From positions 1-64,000 of the forward strand of contig JAXIVJ010003238.1 of the NCBI GenBank assembly GCA_036785665.1: DNA of 64,000 nucleotides, in the 5' to 3' direction. A model generated the notes under the pieces. That model ran no database searches and had not been told where the DNA came from. It worked only from the letters and a program-made list of their open reading frames with translations. Shown piece after piece: positions 1 through 12,199 of the stretch (position 1 is its first letter; each line of letters begins with the position of its first letter). Origin of the DNA: Chirona hameri. Taxonomy: Eukaryota > Arthropoda > Thecostraca > Balanomorpha > Balanidae. The position numbers were made by a program, and so were the translations under genes.

Positions 1-1007
1 TTACCCTCCCGCCCCTCTCTGGCGGCGCCACAAAAAGGGCATCTGGCGGGGCGGCCCAGGGCTCGCCGCACCTCGCCGCGCCTCGCTGCCGCCTCGCTGC
101 CAGCGCCTGGCCTGTTCGGATCACGCGCGGCAGCCATACGGAAAAATAATAACACGGGCGGCGGCGGTAGCCAAAGCCCCGGCACCCCACCCCACCCCGG
201 CAGCCGCCCGGCAGTCGGCGCGGCAGCGGCACGGGCAGTCGGTCCCAGGCTTAGCCTGGCGCTCAGCGTCATGTCAACAAGTATATTGTTTTTGAGCGGC
301 TTCTGTAGGATGTCTAGTGGATCCCGCGTGAGGGTGGCGGTAGGAGGATGTGTGGGGAGCGAAAGGAACCAAGGGGCTGCCGGTACGGACATAGCTCGGC
401 CGAGCTCCCGCCGCACTACAGATCCCGCGTGAGGGTGGCGGTAGGAGGATGTGTGGGGAGCGAAAGGGAGCAAGGGGCTGCCGGTACGGATATAGCTCGG
501 CCGAGCTCCCGCCGCACTAAAGAATAGGATGAGCCGGAGAGTGCGGTGCGGATTTTCGGAAACGCATGAGTGGAAAAAATGCGGAGATTGGGAGACGAGA
601 GAATAATGGAGGCTGGAGACGAGAGAATAATCCGGGACATGAGGGCGAGTGAGAGATTGTCTCGCAGAGGGGAAATGACGATCACACGGCGGGACACCGG
701 TGACAACAGTGACAGCACGACAATGCCGAGTCGTCGCCGAGTCGGTCTCCAAGTGAAGACATTGACATCGCAGCCTATTCTGCCACCGTCCGGGCTGCAC
801 CTCTCACCCTGTTGACTCATCCCGGTTAGACCAATCGTCGAATGACTGGCCGATTTCCCGCTGAGTGCTCGGAAGCCGGGGTGGCGGCACTTGTCCTGCA
901 GGTCGGCGCCGTCAGGTGTCGGCAAGGTGCCGTGTTATTAGTGCACCCCTCCCCTGTCCCCCCTCCCCCTCCCGCTCCGACCCGTCTGAATCGGCCAGTC
1001 ATCGCCT
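1..1007. other. GC-rich non-coding stretch
   Basis: GC- and CpG-rich DNA without a recognisable gene. Open frames here are short and of biased composition. The only clear structure is the 101-bp tandem duplication listed separately. A pyrimidine-rich run around 950-985 leads into the 11-bp array. Confidence 0.5.
320..521. repeat. 101-bp tandem duplication, two copies
   Basis: Two adjacent 101-bp copies (320-420 and 421-521) both begin GATCCCGCGTGAGGG and end GCTCCCGCCGCACTA. They differ at only a few positions (for example ggaacc versus gggagc, and gacata versus gatata), so the duplication is recent. No coding content is apparent. Confidence 0.9.
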
Positions 1008-1010
1008 GTC

Positions 1011-1699
1011 GGCGGTCAGAAGGCGGTCAGACGGCGGTCAGACGGCGGTCAGAAGGCGGTCAGACGGCGGTCAGACGGCGGTCAGAAGGCGGTCAGACGG
1101 CGGTCAGACGGCGGTCAGACGGCGGTCAGACGGCGGTCAGACGGCGGTCAGACGGCGGTCAGACGGCGGTCAGACGGCGGTCAGACGGCGGTCAGAAGGC
1201 GGTCAGACAGCGGTCAGACGGCGGTCAGACGGCGGTCAGACGGCGGTCAGACAGCGGTCAGACAGCGGTCAGAAGGCGGTCAGAAGGCGGTCAGACGGCG
1301 GTCAGACGGCGGTCAGACGGCGGTCAGACGGCGGTCAGACGGCGGTCAGACGGCGGTCAGACGGCGGTCAGACGGCGGTCAGAAGGCGGTCAGAAGGCGG
1401 TCAGAAGGCGGTCAGACGGCGGTCAGAAGGCGGTCAGACAGCGGTCAGACGGCGGTCAGACGGCGGTCAGACGGCGGTCAGACGGCGGTCAGACGGCGGT
1501 CAGAAGGCGGTCAGACAGTGGTCAGACAGCGGTCAGACAGCGGTCAGACGGCGGTCAGACGGCGGTCAGAAGGCGGTCAGACGGCGGTCAGTAGGCGGTC
1601 AGACAGCGGTCAGAAGGCGGTCAGACGGCGGTCAGACGGCGGTCAGACAGCGGTCAGACAGCGGTCAGACAGCGGTCAGACGGCGGTCAGACGGCAGCG
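1011..1699. repeat. 11-bp minisatellite (GGCGGTCAGAC), 62 copies
   Basis: The unit GGCGGTCAGAC repeats from 1011 to a last clear copy at 1682. The offset of 671 bases is exactly 61 units, so there is no net insertion or deletion. Variants are substitutions: AAGGCGG, ACAGCGG, TAGGCGG. Because 11 is not a multiple of three, every plus-strand frame reads the same 11-residue pattern (QTAVRRRSDGG), which explains long open frames here that should not be called genes. Confidence 0.95.
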
Positions 1700-2920
1700 G
1701 AGATGTCGGTAGAGATCTCCTGCAGTTGCACACCGGCTGAGGGAGGCTGATGACCTACACACGCTGCATGGCACACGCTGCAGGCTGCACGCCACACGAT
1801 ACACAGCGCAGATAGCACGGTACACGGCACATGGTACCGCCGACTCAGCCTGACCGATGACCGCGACACCCGGACCAGTCTGACGGACCAGATCTGTTGA
1901 TCTACTACAGCGTGTTCTGGTTCCAGTTCATTGCCGCTTGATCTGGTCGAGACTGGTTTGACCTGGGCTACTCGAGCCTCAGTCGAGTTCAATTCACTCG
2001 TGGTTTTCTGGGCTCAATGTGACCTTTTTCCATCATCGTGTGCCCCTAAGCCCAAATATCATCGCTGGTGGTTTCTACAGTTAGTTGCCCACTCTATTGT
2101 AGTACGAGGATAGTTCAGTCTCGTCCCCAGTCTAGACCATATACAGCCCGCGACGGGTTGACGCAGACGCCCATCACAAAAAAAAACGTCTCCCCTGACA
2201 ATGGGGCTAATTGTTAGCAGGGTCCCGCCAGGCGGCGCCGGCGCCAGCGCTCAACCCCTTCCTGTTTGACGCGGCACGTCCCGGCGCCGTAAAGCGGCGA
2301 AAGTGACGCACCGGCCGCGCCAGAGTGCGCCACTTTTATTAGACACGCTCGGCTCTAAAAGCGGCGGTGATTGATACTGCGAGCAGGGACACAACTGAGA
2401 ACAAACACAGAACAGACGCCTTCGCCTCGCGCTGCGTCGCGCCGGAGAAAATCAGCCAGCCTGATTTAAGGTGACGTTAACAATCTCCTCGAGATATGGC
2501 TCGTTTCAGATCCGATGCGAAACGGAGGGGAGACGCTGGCAATTCGGCCCGTTCGGGTGTTTTCTGCTTCTGAAACGATCGCCGGAGTCGTTTCTGCTCC
2601 CAAGAGCCGCCCAGCCGCCCAGCCGTCCGGCGGCCCGGCGACTGCCAAAAAACGCGCTCGTTATCCACTGCGGCGGGGAAGGGCGCAGTGGCGGCATTAT
2701 GCAAATGGTCGGAGGCCAGTCTGGGCGCCGTTCGTGCGAATGCCGCCTCTCAGACGAGCCGCTCGCAGCGCTAATCAATTTTTTACACGCGGGCCTCGGG
2801 CATGCCGGAGCTGCCAAGAGCGCGGTCTGAGATGAAATCCTGCTGAATGAAGGAACTGAGGGATGTGCAGGAGTTTGGAGGGATGGGCCGCGTTAGCGGT
2901 GGATGGGTGGAGTTCAGTAG
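1700..2920. other. Non-coding spacer
   Basis: Mixed-composition DNA with no gene I can support. The short open frames at 2466-2835 overlap on both strands and have no recognisable domain. Confidence 0.4.
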
Positions 2921-2929
2921 AATTGAGTT

Positions 2930-3515
2930 GGCAGTGCCCGGCCAGTGTTCATTGGAGTCGCGTTGGCTGTGCCCGGCCAGTGTTCAGTAGAATTGAGTTG
3001 GCAGTGCCCGGCCAGTGTTCATTGGAGTCGAGTTGGCTGTGGCTGGGCGGTGTTCTGCTGAGTCCGATGCCTGTGGCTAGGCAGTGGTCATTGGAGTCGA
3101 GTTGGCTGTGGCTAGGCGGTGTTCTGCTGAGTCCGATGCCTGTGGCTAGGCACAGCCACAGGCATCGGTCATTGGAGTCGAGTTGGCTGTGGCTGGGCGG
3201 TGTTCTGCCGAGTCCGATGCCTGCGGCTATAGGCAGTGGTCATTGGAGTCGAGTTGGCTGTGGCTGGGCGGTGTTCTGCTGAGTCGAGTTGCCTGTGGCT
3301 GGGCGGTGTTCTGCCGAGTCCGATGCCTGTGCTAGGCAGTGGTCATTGGAGTCGAGTTGGCTGTGGCTGGGCGGTGTTCTGCCGAGTCCGATGCCTGTGG
3401 CTAGGCAGTGGTCATTGGAGTCGAGTTGGCTGTGGCTGGGCGGTGTTCTGCCGAGTCCGATGCCTGTGGCTGGGCGGTGTTCTGCCGAGTCCGATGCCTG
3501 TGGCTGCACTCGTGG
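2930..3515. repeat. 69-bp minisatellite
   Basis: Units contain GTGGTCATTGGAGTCGAGTT, then GGCTGTGGCTGGGCGGTGTT, then CTGCCGAGTCCGATGCCTGT. Two full units start at 3339 and 3408, 69 bp apart. Earlier units (2930-3060) are diverged, with CAGTAGAATTGAGTTGGCAG and GCCCGGCCAGTG variants. The overlapping open frames on both strands are repeat read-through. Confidence 0.9.
3133..3168. repeat. 15-bp perfect inverted repeat inside the 69-bp array
   Basis: CCGATGCCTGTGGCT (3133-3147) is followed by a 6-base spacer and its perfect reverse complement (3154-3168). It looks like a local inversion of part of a 69-bp unit, since no other unit has the inverted segment. Confidence 0.9.
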
Positions 3516-4553
3516 GGTACCTCGGAGTCGTTGGCAGGCGTCCCGACACCACTCCGCGGCTTGTCGCCAGCAGATACCTCCCAACATCGGCTCCAGAGCG
3601 ATACGGGGCAGCTCCGTCGGACCACCCGGCAACAGAGTCCACCACACAGACACGGAACACGCACCCCTGTGACGGGTTACATCAGCCATTGAGCGCTGTC
3701 AGCTCCTCACTCAGACATACACTACAGCCATTGAAACTCACTCCATACTGACAATGAGCGTATCTGCAGAACATGCAGTTCGGTGTAAAACATGCGGCTC
3801 GGTTGAGAGCGAAACATGGCATCGAAACCACCTGTTTCAGATGGGAAGTTGTTTTGAAACTTTATTTTAAGACTGTATTTTTTTGGCTACATCAAAGCTG
3901 TATTTGTGTTACGTCTACGATAAGACAGCACGACACGCTTGGCATAGCTAAGCCGTCAATCTCCGAAGCAATCAAGAGCGTTGGTAAATAAACTCAGCAC
4001 GTAGGCATGTTTGCGTTTGGACATTTCGACGATAATCACTCATCGTCCCTCTCTTCTGAAGTTATCAATGTCACTCGGCGTAACCCTGGGCATGGGCGAT
4101 CGTCTTTAATCGCCGCAGCCGCGCCACAAATAGCGCTACGTCAGTTTCGCCGCGCGCTGACCGGCCTGCGGCGATCGTGACGCACCTGGCCTTGGCAGAG
4201 CGCTGCCGGCGACGGTGGCGGCGCAGCGGCGGCGGACGGGGCGCGGGTTTACGAACAGGGGGCTGCCGGTGCCTGGTCGCGGTCTTCAGGATAATCGGTG
4301 ACCCCTCGACCCCGGTCGGGGGAGTGGGATATGGAGCGGGCGGGGGTCACGCCGGATTGACCTCGGGGTCAGGCGTAGCCTCTGGAGACACGCACGGCGC
4401 ACGCGAGCCTCCAAATCTGCCAATTTCGTTCGATAGCCGAAATCTGACCGTGATCCATTCCTAACCGCAGCCACTGCAGTCAGCGGCCAGTGGTTAGCGC
4501 CTGCGGTTAGCGAATACATCCGAGTCACTGATTTCACTCCACCACCCCAGGTG

Positions 4554-4596
4554 GTCACGTGACCTGGCCGGCGCAGCTGTCATGTGGTCACGTGAC
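4554..4596. promoter_or_regulatory. Paired GTCACGTGAC E-box palindromes
   Basis: Two exact copies of the 10-bp palindrome GTCACGTGAC lie at 4554-4563 and 4587-4596, 33 bp apart start to start. This core (CACGTG with flanking GT/AC) is the type bound by bHLH-zip factors such as USF and the MiT/TFE family. That binding occurs here is inference. Confidence 0.4.
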
Positions 4597-5280
4597 GTGG
4601 TGGCGGTGGGTGCACGGTAACGGTACCAGCCGGCCGGCCGCCCGCCACTGACTTCCGGTAGCCGCGGCGCGGTGCTGCGCTTCATTTGCCCCCGGCCTGG
4701 CCTCGCTCAGGGCTCGTTAGGCGCCGTGCAACGGTATACGGCGGTACCGCGGTGGCGACCGCGGGCCTGCCACTGGCGGCGGCTGGCGAGCCGCGCCGCA
4801 GCAGCCGCCGAGCTGCAGCCACCTGGCTCCGACGGAGGCCGGGCTGCAACTGAGCAACAAGACACGAACTGAGCAGGGAGAAGCAGTGTTGGAGCTGTGG
4901 GAACAGTCGAGTAGCTGGAGATGAGGAGGATGACGGCTCAGGCCAGCAGGGACTTAACGGCACACGCCACCGTGACGGGTTAACGCCACGCCTTGCACGC
5001 CTGGCTGTCCCGGCTGGCTGCAAACGTGTGCTGGGGATCGGCTGGAAGGCTGACTGGGCATGACATGACGAGGGGCAGCAGACAGAGGCAGGAAGCCCGA
5101 GCTACGAGACCCCGATACGAGCGGACCGGCAGAGCGATGCCCCGGGCCGCTGCCCACCACTGTCCTAATGAACCACTGCGATATGTCGATAGCTGCTCCA
5201 GCCAGCGCCCGGGGCGGCGACCCGCACGGTCAGGCGCCCTCGCCTACCTGACCCCGCCTCTGCCCGGAAAGGCCCTCCCC

Positions 5281-5323
5281 TCCCCGGCCCGGCCCGGCCC
5301 GGCCCGGCCCGGCCCGGCCCGGC
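5281..5323. repeat. CCCGG pentamer microsatellite
   Basis: Consecutive CCCGG pentamers follow a CCCCTCCCCGG lead-in. Confidence 0.9.
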
Positions 5324-7712
5324 GGCGACTGTTGGTCAGTCGGAGGTGATGCCATCTGGCGGACACGGTGCACCGCTGCTGATTCCCATCAGCAGGTCAG
5401 CCGGTGATGGATCACACCTCAGCGCAGACCACGCGCATCTGACGCCCCGCCTGATAGCGCCGCCCTCAGTCAGCGCAGAGCGCGTTCATGGTACGGAGCA
5501 CCGCCCGAGGTATGGAACACTCATGGCACGGAGCACCGCCCTTGGTCGCCGCGCATACCCACAGCGCGAGCACGCCCGGTGCTCTGACCCCAACGCTGAC
5601 CTCTAACCACCAACAGCTGAACGCTGGTTTTAGGAAATGCCACGCGCTCCTTACTGCCCACGGCGCTGCCGCTCCCCGCGTGGCATAACAAACCCTGAGA
5701 GTGGTGCCACCGAGAACACGCTCGATAAGACTCGCCGACACGGAGCGCCATTGACGGATGATGGCGATGGAATTTCCGTCGCCGCCGGCGAATACCCGTC
5801 CTCTCAGTCGGCGTCGGGAGATGACTCGCGACATGGCGGCTTCTTTTGACGTGGTGTTGAGACAGTCGGAGAGCATCCGACTGGGAAAAGCCTCCTAAGC
5901 TGCACCACCGCTAAAGCTGTCGCCGACAAAGCTGCCGTTGCTAAAGCTGTCGCCACGAAAGCAGACAAAGTTGTCGCTAAGTTGGCCCACCGGTCTCCGT
6001 CCGCTGTGAGGGTTATTTCCATCTCTGAAAGTTGCCGAGCCGCCAGTATAAGCCTCACCCGACAACAGCGAAGCCGGTGGTAATGTCGCAGACGACAGCT
6101 CGTCGACGACGTCGTGCCGAGCTCGACGAACGACGAAATTTGGCATGGTGCCATCAGCCAACCCGACCTCGGGGGGGATTGCCGCTCCCCAATAACGCAG
6201 CGTCACTCCCCAATAACGGAGCCGACAGCGCGCCTTCCCACCTGGGATTTCAGCCGCGTGCTTCAGAGTCGTAATCCGAAGCAGGGTGAGAGGATTTCGC
6301 TGATCGGCCACCAACGCACACTGGCACGCCACAGATCGGATTCCCACAGCTCGAGACACGTCCGTGGCCCTGCGGTCCCGCCGCCGGCCGCGCTGGGTTT
6401 CAGGTGGGTGCCGGCGGGGCTGGCGGGACCCTGCATGGTGGGCCCTTTCTTTGGTCTGACGTGTCCGCGGGTTCCGCGGCTCAGCGACTCATCTCCGTCA
6501 CAAAGATGCCGGGCCAACGCCGGGTAATCACCAGCAATGGGCCATTACATTCTCCCGTAATGACCACCCTCGCTGAGCGCAGAGACGCAGGGCGCCCCGC
6601 GGCGGGCGGCCGCCCCTCCTCCGCGGGCGCCGCTGACCGCAGAAGACGCCCCCGGCGGTGATGGGGTGCGGTCAGGACCGCTGGCAGTGTTCAAAACCCG
6701 CTCCGCCGGACGCCGGTGATACTCAAGTTAGCCGGGGGCTAAACAGCCACCGCAGAGCCAGCTGCCACCTGGCAGCGGCGACAGCGGCGGTCCGAGAAAA
6801 TGGCTGGCGAAAATAGCCACCTCCCGCCCCCGCCCCTGACCGCCTGACCCTCCCGGCCCGCCCGGTGCGTCCAGACACTACGTCACACAACGTCGGTGCA
6901 AACATCGTCGGTCCAGACGCTACAGAGGTGAAACTGATGTGTCAACGAAGATGAAACGAAAACGAACGACGAGCCGTTTGAGAGCGGGTTCGACGCCGCC
7001 GCCGGGTCAGGTGAACAATGGGGCACATCATGGCACACATCCTCCGGGTCAGGTGACCCCTTGGCACCCGCTCAGATCAGCCAGCGCTTCATCCTTCCAG
7101 ACACTCTTCGCTCGAACAAACGACCGACGCGTCGACCTCGTCACTCAGTGACTCACTCACTCGCTTTCTCCGAGGTACGAAGCGACGTACCGGGGGTCAT
7201 TACGCGTTACAAAACCCATCATTTACCACTGATGTCGTCAGGTTCGGCGCACACCGGCAATGTTTTCATCCAACAAAACACCGACGAGAAACCGGCTGTC
7301 GATTTGAGCACGCGTTCACCTCCGCCTTTCGTCGCCGCTGCGTTGTCGGGGTGGGTGGGGTCGGGCGGAGGCGGGTGGAGGTCGGGAGAGGCGGCGCACG
7401 GTGCACTCAGTCCGGCGCACTGACGCCCATTATAGCGCATTACAACCTGAAGCGGCGCTGACCCGCGCCCGCCGCCTCACTTGGTCGTAAAGAGCGCGCC
7501 TCTTTCAATGTGGATGGCGAGAGAGCGGGCCTGCGCGGCGGTGAAGCGGCGGAGGGTCGGAGAAGGGTCGCCGGCGGGTCGCCGGCGGGTCAACCGCACG
7601 CCGACCCCTTTGTGGCCGAATTATGCGGCTCGTAGCGCTCGTAAACAAACATTGAAAACTCCGGCGGCGACGGCGTAGAGGCCCACAGCATACGGTCACG
7701 ACGGACTCGTGG

Positions 7713-7722
7713 GTCACGTGAC
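7713..7722. promoter_or_regulatory. GTCACGTGAC E-box palindrome
   Basis: Exact 10-bp palindrome in CpG-rich DNA; a further copy lies about 210 bp downstream. Confidence 0.35.
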
Positions 7723-7925
7723 ATGGACACGAGGACCGTCACCCGTTGCCTGGGGCGTAACCGAGCCGCGGTGACGTCCGGTGCCGGCGGAGGGTGGAGG
7801 ACGGATGACCCCACCTCATCCCTCCGATTGACCCGGCATTCCTCCTGCCTCAGGTCTGATGACGGCCGACGACGGCTGTGGGTGGCCGCCCGGGCACGTG
7901 ACCGTCACCAGGCCGCCCCGGCAGG

Positions 7926-7935
7926 GTCACGTGAC
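7926..7935. promoter_or_regulatory. GTCACGTGAC E-box palindrome
   Basis: Exact 10-bp palindrome. A related CACGTGAC site sits about 30 bp upstream, making a small cluster with the site at 7713. Confidence 0.35.
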
Positions 7936-8099
7936 CGGCTTGAGGGCGGGGGCGGCGCAGGCTGATTGCTGTGCGCACCGGGGATGATTGGGGTCAAGTG
8001 GTGCCGGTGTGCCCCGCCCGCAGTCGGTTGGACCGTATCTAACGCCGCCGCCCCGCCCTGACGGCTCGATCGCTGACTGATGATCGGGTCAGCAGAGGC

Positions 8100-8155
8100 G
8101 CGGTCAGCGGTCAGCGGTCAGCAGTCAGTGGTCAGCGGTCAGCGCTCTCCGCTGC
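8100..8155. repeat. GGTCAGC/GGTCAGT degenerate heptamer array
   Basis: Short run of GGTCAGC and GTCAGTG heptamers with minor variation. It shares the GGTCAG core with the 11-bp array and the 64-bp satellite. Confidence 0.8.
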
Positions 8156-8159
8156 TCAG

Positions 8160-10440
8160 CGGTGGGTAGGACAGCAGAATCAGATCAGTCTCCGCCGAAC
8201 ATGGCCAGTGCCGAGCTGAGTCGTCCACTCAGCCACTCAGTTCATCCCATTGGCGCACCCACATCAACTTTGGCAACACACGACAGAGCCCGCGGGAGCA
8301 CGGTCACGAGGAGGAGAAGCAGGGAAGGTGGCGCACCAGAGTCTCGCACAGCAGGCTGGCAGACAGGCGGCGCAGAAGAAGCCATCTCTCCGTCACGACA
8401 AGGGCAGATAGATGACGCGAACTGCCATAAAAACCAGACAGTTGGTGACAAAACAGCTGAACACGACAGATGCTGACGTAACCTTCTGCTTGGACCATAA
8501 CTCGCCGCCAGTTAGTTGCCCCTGGAGTCTGAACCAATGACATAAAATAACGTCTGAACCCTACGTTTGCCATAGTAACACGGGTGTTGAATCTTTTATC
8601 CCCCCACATCCATTCCGAAATGTGTGATCTATTTTCATCCCACTATTGGGAGCAGATGAACGATCATCCAAATTTGAAATGAAAGCCACGTTTCCTCAAC
8701 CCTTTCAGGTGACAATCCGATGAGTCGATATCGTATCACTGTGTCAGAAAAAGCTAAGGGTGTGAGGATAACGGCTTTAAGTGAAACGAGTTCGTTTCGG
8801 GCGAGACACCGTTTAACTGTTCTCGCCATCCAATGTTCCCGAGCGAGGTCAGTGCCTGCCCCAGGTCCCTGTGAACGTGTTCCCATTTAGAGCACATGTC
8901 TATCTCGGGGACAGATGGGGTCAGTACGTCCCGACGGAGCCGGGACGGAGCCGGGACGGAGCCGGGACGGAGCCGGACCCCGGTCAGACCGGTTATTACA
9001 CGGCGGCCACTTCTCCAAAATGATACACACTCACAAAAACTGGTCCCCAGCGGGCGGGCGGCCCCTGTGCTGGTCAGTGGTCAGTGGTCAGTGGTCAGTG
9101 GTCAGTGGTCAGCCTTGTTGGGCAGGGTCCGGGTCCACTTCGCCCCACCTCACCACAGGACACCTCTGGATGGGACAGTTGTCAGACGAACCACGACCCC
9201 GCTTCGCGGCTTGCCTTGTCCACCCCGGGACCACGCCGGGAGTCTCTGTCTCATGTGACCGGCACGATTCCGCTGAGGTGACACCTTCTTCCCCGCTAGC
9301 AGCACCCACACCGTGCCCCCGTCCGTCCCACCCGCCACGCCCCCGTCCGTCACACCCGCCCCAACCCGTCACGCCCGTCACGCCCCGAGCGCTCCCGATT
9401 TCACGATCCAGCCCTCACCGCCATATACGGCGTCCCCCCCCCCCCCCCCCCCGGCACACGGCACGGAGAGCGTGAGCCATTCATACCACCGCGGCCAGCC
9501 TGACAGCAGGATTAGTCTTCAGCCCTGGCTCAGCCCAGGGAGATTTAGCCACCTTCTGACCACCTCTCTCTTCTTCCAGGGCCGACTGGGGACGCCCGTC
9601 CGCCCGTACGCCCATCCGCTCCGTCCAGTGTCCGCCCCAGCCCCCGCCTCGTCCGCCCAGGCCGCCCTGCCCGCCCTGCCCGCCCCGCCCGCCCCGCCGT
9701 CCGGCCCGGCCCGTCCTGCTGGCCTGCCTTCTGTGCCCGGATTACGTACGACACTTCGTCTCGGTAATCGCCATAAATCCCTGGATGACAGCGGGCCGGC
9801 ACGGCCAGACCACACCTGGCCCGGTGGACGGCGCAGCGCCTCATCACACACCGGAAGCGGGCCAACACACCGTTCGGCGTGGTCGGTTCGGGCGACTTCG
9901 CGGTGGTCGGCTGGGGGTTCCGTACGGTTTCCCGGCGCGCGCACCGGGGAACCGCACTTCCGCCGTACGTCGTCGCAGCCGTCACCACTGACGCTGACGC
10001 CGACACCGCTGACGCCGCTGTCGTTGGTTGGTCGCCGATGACGACGCCGACGCTGCCGACGACGACGGCGGCGGCAGCGACGACGACGATGGTGACGACC
10101 ACCCGGAAGTTCTTCATGCATGACACCGGGTGGGAGACGTGGTCACAGCGCATGAGTTCCGCGGTCCCGTCTCTCCCAGAGATGCGCCGTGCGAATTCCG
10201 CCGAACCTCGGACAAACCGATGCTGCGTCCGACCGAATCGGTGTCGGTCTCCCGGGTGACCACAGCTCGCTCACACGGCGGTCACTTCCTGCTGCAGATA
10301 TCGGTCAGCGCGCGGGCGCCGGGCGAGAGAAAGAGATGTGGTGAGGGAGAGAGAGCGGTCGGACCGGTGTCGGTCCGGTCAGCCAGGTTATCGCACGTGC
10401 CCTGACCACATCGAGTCGGTTAGAGAGTAGACTGGTAACT
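8160..10440. other. Non-coding region with small repeats
   Basis: No supported gene. It contains a 12-bp repeat (GAGCCGGGACG core, about 8935-8976), a C19 homopolymer at 9434-9452 and a GAC-rich triplet stretch near 9990-10100. That triplet stretch, read on the minus strand, gives a hydrophobic valine-rich N-terminus from an ATG at 10117, best explained as low complexity. Confidence 0.4.
9072..9113. repeat. GTCAGTG heptamer array
   Basis: About five to six near-perfect tandem copies of a 7-bp unit (GTCAGTG). Confidence 0.9.
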
Positions 10441-10447
10441 GAAGAAT

Positions 10448-10603
10448 GACGACTGGTGACTGGTGACTGGTGACTGGTGACTGGTGACTGGTGACTGGTG
10501 TCTGGTGACTGGTGACTGGTGACTGGTGACTGGTGACTGGTGACTGGTGACTAGCGACTAGCGACTAGCGACTAGCGACTAGCGACTAGCGACTAGCGAC
10601 TAT
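10448..10603. repeat. Two-phase heptamer array: GACTGGT then GACTAGC
   Basis: Tandem GACTGGT heptamers (10451 to about 10550, one copy altered to GTCTGGT) switch without a break to GACTAGC heptamers (about 10551-10603). The two blocks share GACT and the 7-bp period, so one block probably arose from spread of a variant of the other. Confidence 0.95.
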
Positions 10604-10619
10604 CGAAGTTAGCAACTGG

Positions 10620-11625
10620 CGACTGGCGACTCTCTAGGGCTCGTACCCCACTGCAGGAGTACCCCGCTGCCCCAGGTCAACGATGTGCGACCTCCAACGT
10701 GTGCCTTTCCCTTGAACGGAAAGCGCGCTGGCCATGCGGAAAAATCACATTACCTGGGTGGTCACGTGTGCCGTGCTGCCCATTGTCTCTGACCGGCCGG
10801 CCCAGAAAAATGTTTGCCCACGCATTGTGTCAGCGACCGAGATCGTGCCATCTCTGCGGTGCCGGCGGCGACGGCGGCGGCGGCGGCGGCGGTGGAGGTG
10901 GAGCGGTGGAGGTGGTGGTGAGGTGGATCTGGCGCAGATAGGAGTCACAATGGGTGCCGGTACGCCAGCCTCTCCGAGGGAAACATCCGTCCGTCCGTCG
11001 CTGAAACCGATGCAGACCGATGCCGACCGATGCAGACCGATGCAGACCGAAGCAGATGTCGGCAGGAAGAGGCGAGAGGGAAGGGAGGCCGGGCATTCCC
11101 TTCATTTCTCCTTCAAAATGTATGCTTATGTTGATAGAACTCGTAGTGTGTCACCACCTTGCAAGTCAGGATTCATTAGTCATCTGACCACTGCTAATTT
11201 GATTTTTCATTTAGGTCAGACTAATGTGGATTCAAAAACAATTTTATTTGCCCTCTTCTCTCCATCCACCATTGTCCACTATCTGATCGATATGGGAGGG
11301 GACACAACACGCACATACGACCCTTCCAGATAGCTGGGTAGATGGGCGCCCTCCCACGTCGCCCCACCCCGTCCCTCCGTCCCGTCCCGTCCCGTCCTCG
11401 CCGGCAGGGCGCAGTGGGTCGGGTTGGTCCGGTGCCGTCTGGCCGCGCGCCCGGCGGTGGCGGCGGCGGCGGCGGCGGGGCGGGACGATGGATGGCGTCT
11501 TGGTGCGTGTCCATCAGCGGGCATCGCCACCAGGTGCCGTTAGCTCAGCGCAGCGCGACCGGCCGCCAGTCAACGGACCCTGCCTCAACGGACCCTGCCG
11601 GCCGCGCATCGAGCCGCGCCAACAA
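10620..11625. other. Non-coding region with GGC/GGT triplet tract
   Basis: No supported gene. A GGC/GGT triplet tract lies at about 10865-10925, and a short CCGATGCAGA direct repeat lies around 11008-11050. AT-richer sequence occupies 11100-11330. Confidence 0.4.
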
Positions 11626-11627
11626 CA

Positions 11628-11755
11628 CGGCACGGCACGGCACGACACAGCACGGCACGGCACGGTACGACACGGCACGGCACGGGACGGCACGGCGCGG
11701 CGCGGCACGGCGCGGCGCGGCACGGTGCGGCGCGGCACGGCACGGCACGGCCAGC
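11628..11755. repeat. GGCAC/GGCGC pentamer array
   Basis: Tandem pentamers of GGCAC with GACAC, GTACG and GGCGC variants. All frames stay open on both strands, giving alanine/arginine/histidine-rich read-through. Confidence 0.9.
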
Positions 11756-11884
11756 GAGAGACCGGCGTGACGACGGCGAGAGATAGCACCCGCCGGACGC
11801 GGAAACTGCACGAAGGGGCGCCACGCGGGGAAGGGGCACAGAGGATTGCCTTGGAACGGAAAACACATCCGTACCAGGAGGTGG

Positions 11885-11964
11885 TATCGGCGGAAGCGAT
11901 GGCGGCGGCGGAGGTGGGGAAGTGGTAGCGATATCGGCGGAGGTGGCGGAGGTGGCGGCGGCGG

Positions 11965-12000
<36 letters not shown>

Positions 12001-12060
12001 AGTGGAGATAGCGGAGGTAGCGGGGTAGCAGCAGTAGCGGCGGTGGCGGCGGTGTGGTGT
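11885..12060. repeat. GGC/GGA/GGT triplet tract
   Basis: Compound trinucleotide repeat with a nearly pure GGC core around 11955-12000. Confidence 0.85.
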
Positions 12061-12199
12061 TGTTGACCGGGTGGTGCTTGATTGGCTGCAGTTAGGTCCG
12101 CAACCCTTCACGAGCCGGTGGCGTGACAAAGGACAGCGCTTCCGGCCGATTGTCCCGCAGATTCAGTGATGAAGCTCCACCCTTCACTGTCTGCCCGGC

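Larger units (their letters stand above)
3516..8095. other. GC-rich, CpG-rich non-coding region
   Basis: About 4.6 kb with no gene I can support. It holds four GTCACGTGAC palindromes (listed), a CCCGG pentamer run at 5281-5323 and a short alanine/lysine/valine-rich open stretch near 5851-6084 that has no start codon. It could be intronic or upstream regulatory DNA. Confidence 0.45.

Noticed and set aside
842..1740. Long plus-strand open frames of QTAVRRRSDGG repeats
   Set aside because: They are produced in all frames by the 11-bp array; no start context, splice sites or domain.
5851..6084. AKAVADKAAVAKAVATKADK-like plus-strand stretch
   Set aside because: No ATG in frame, short degenerate AAAGCTGTCGCC repeats explain it, and no splice sites were seen.
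9545..10153. Minus-strand MKNFRVVVTIVVVAAAAVVV as a signal peptide
   Set aside because: The hydrophobic run comes from a GAC/GTC triplet repeat; no convincing splice donor follows and the downstream frame is low complexity.
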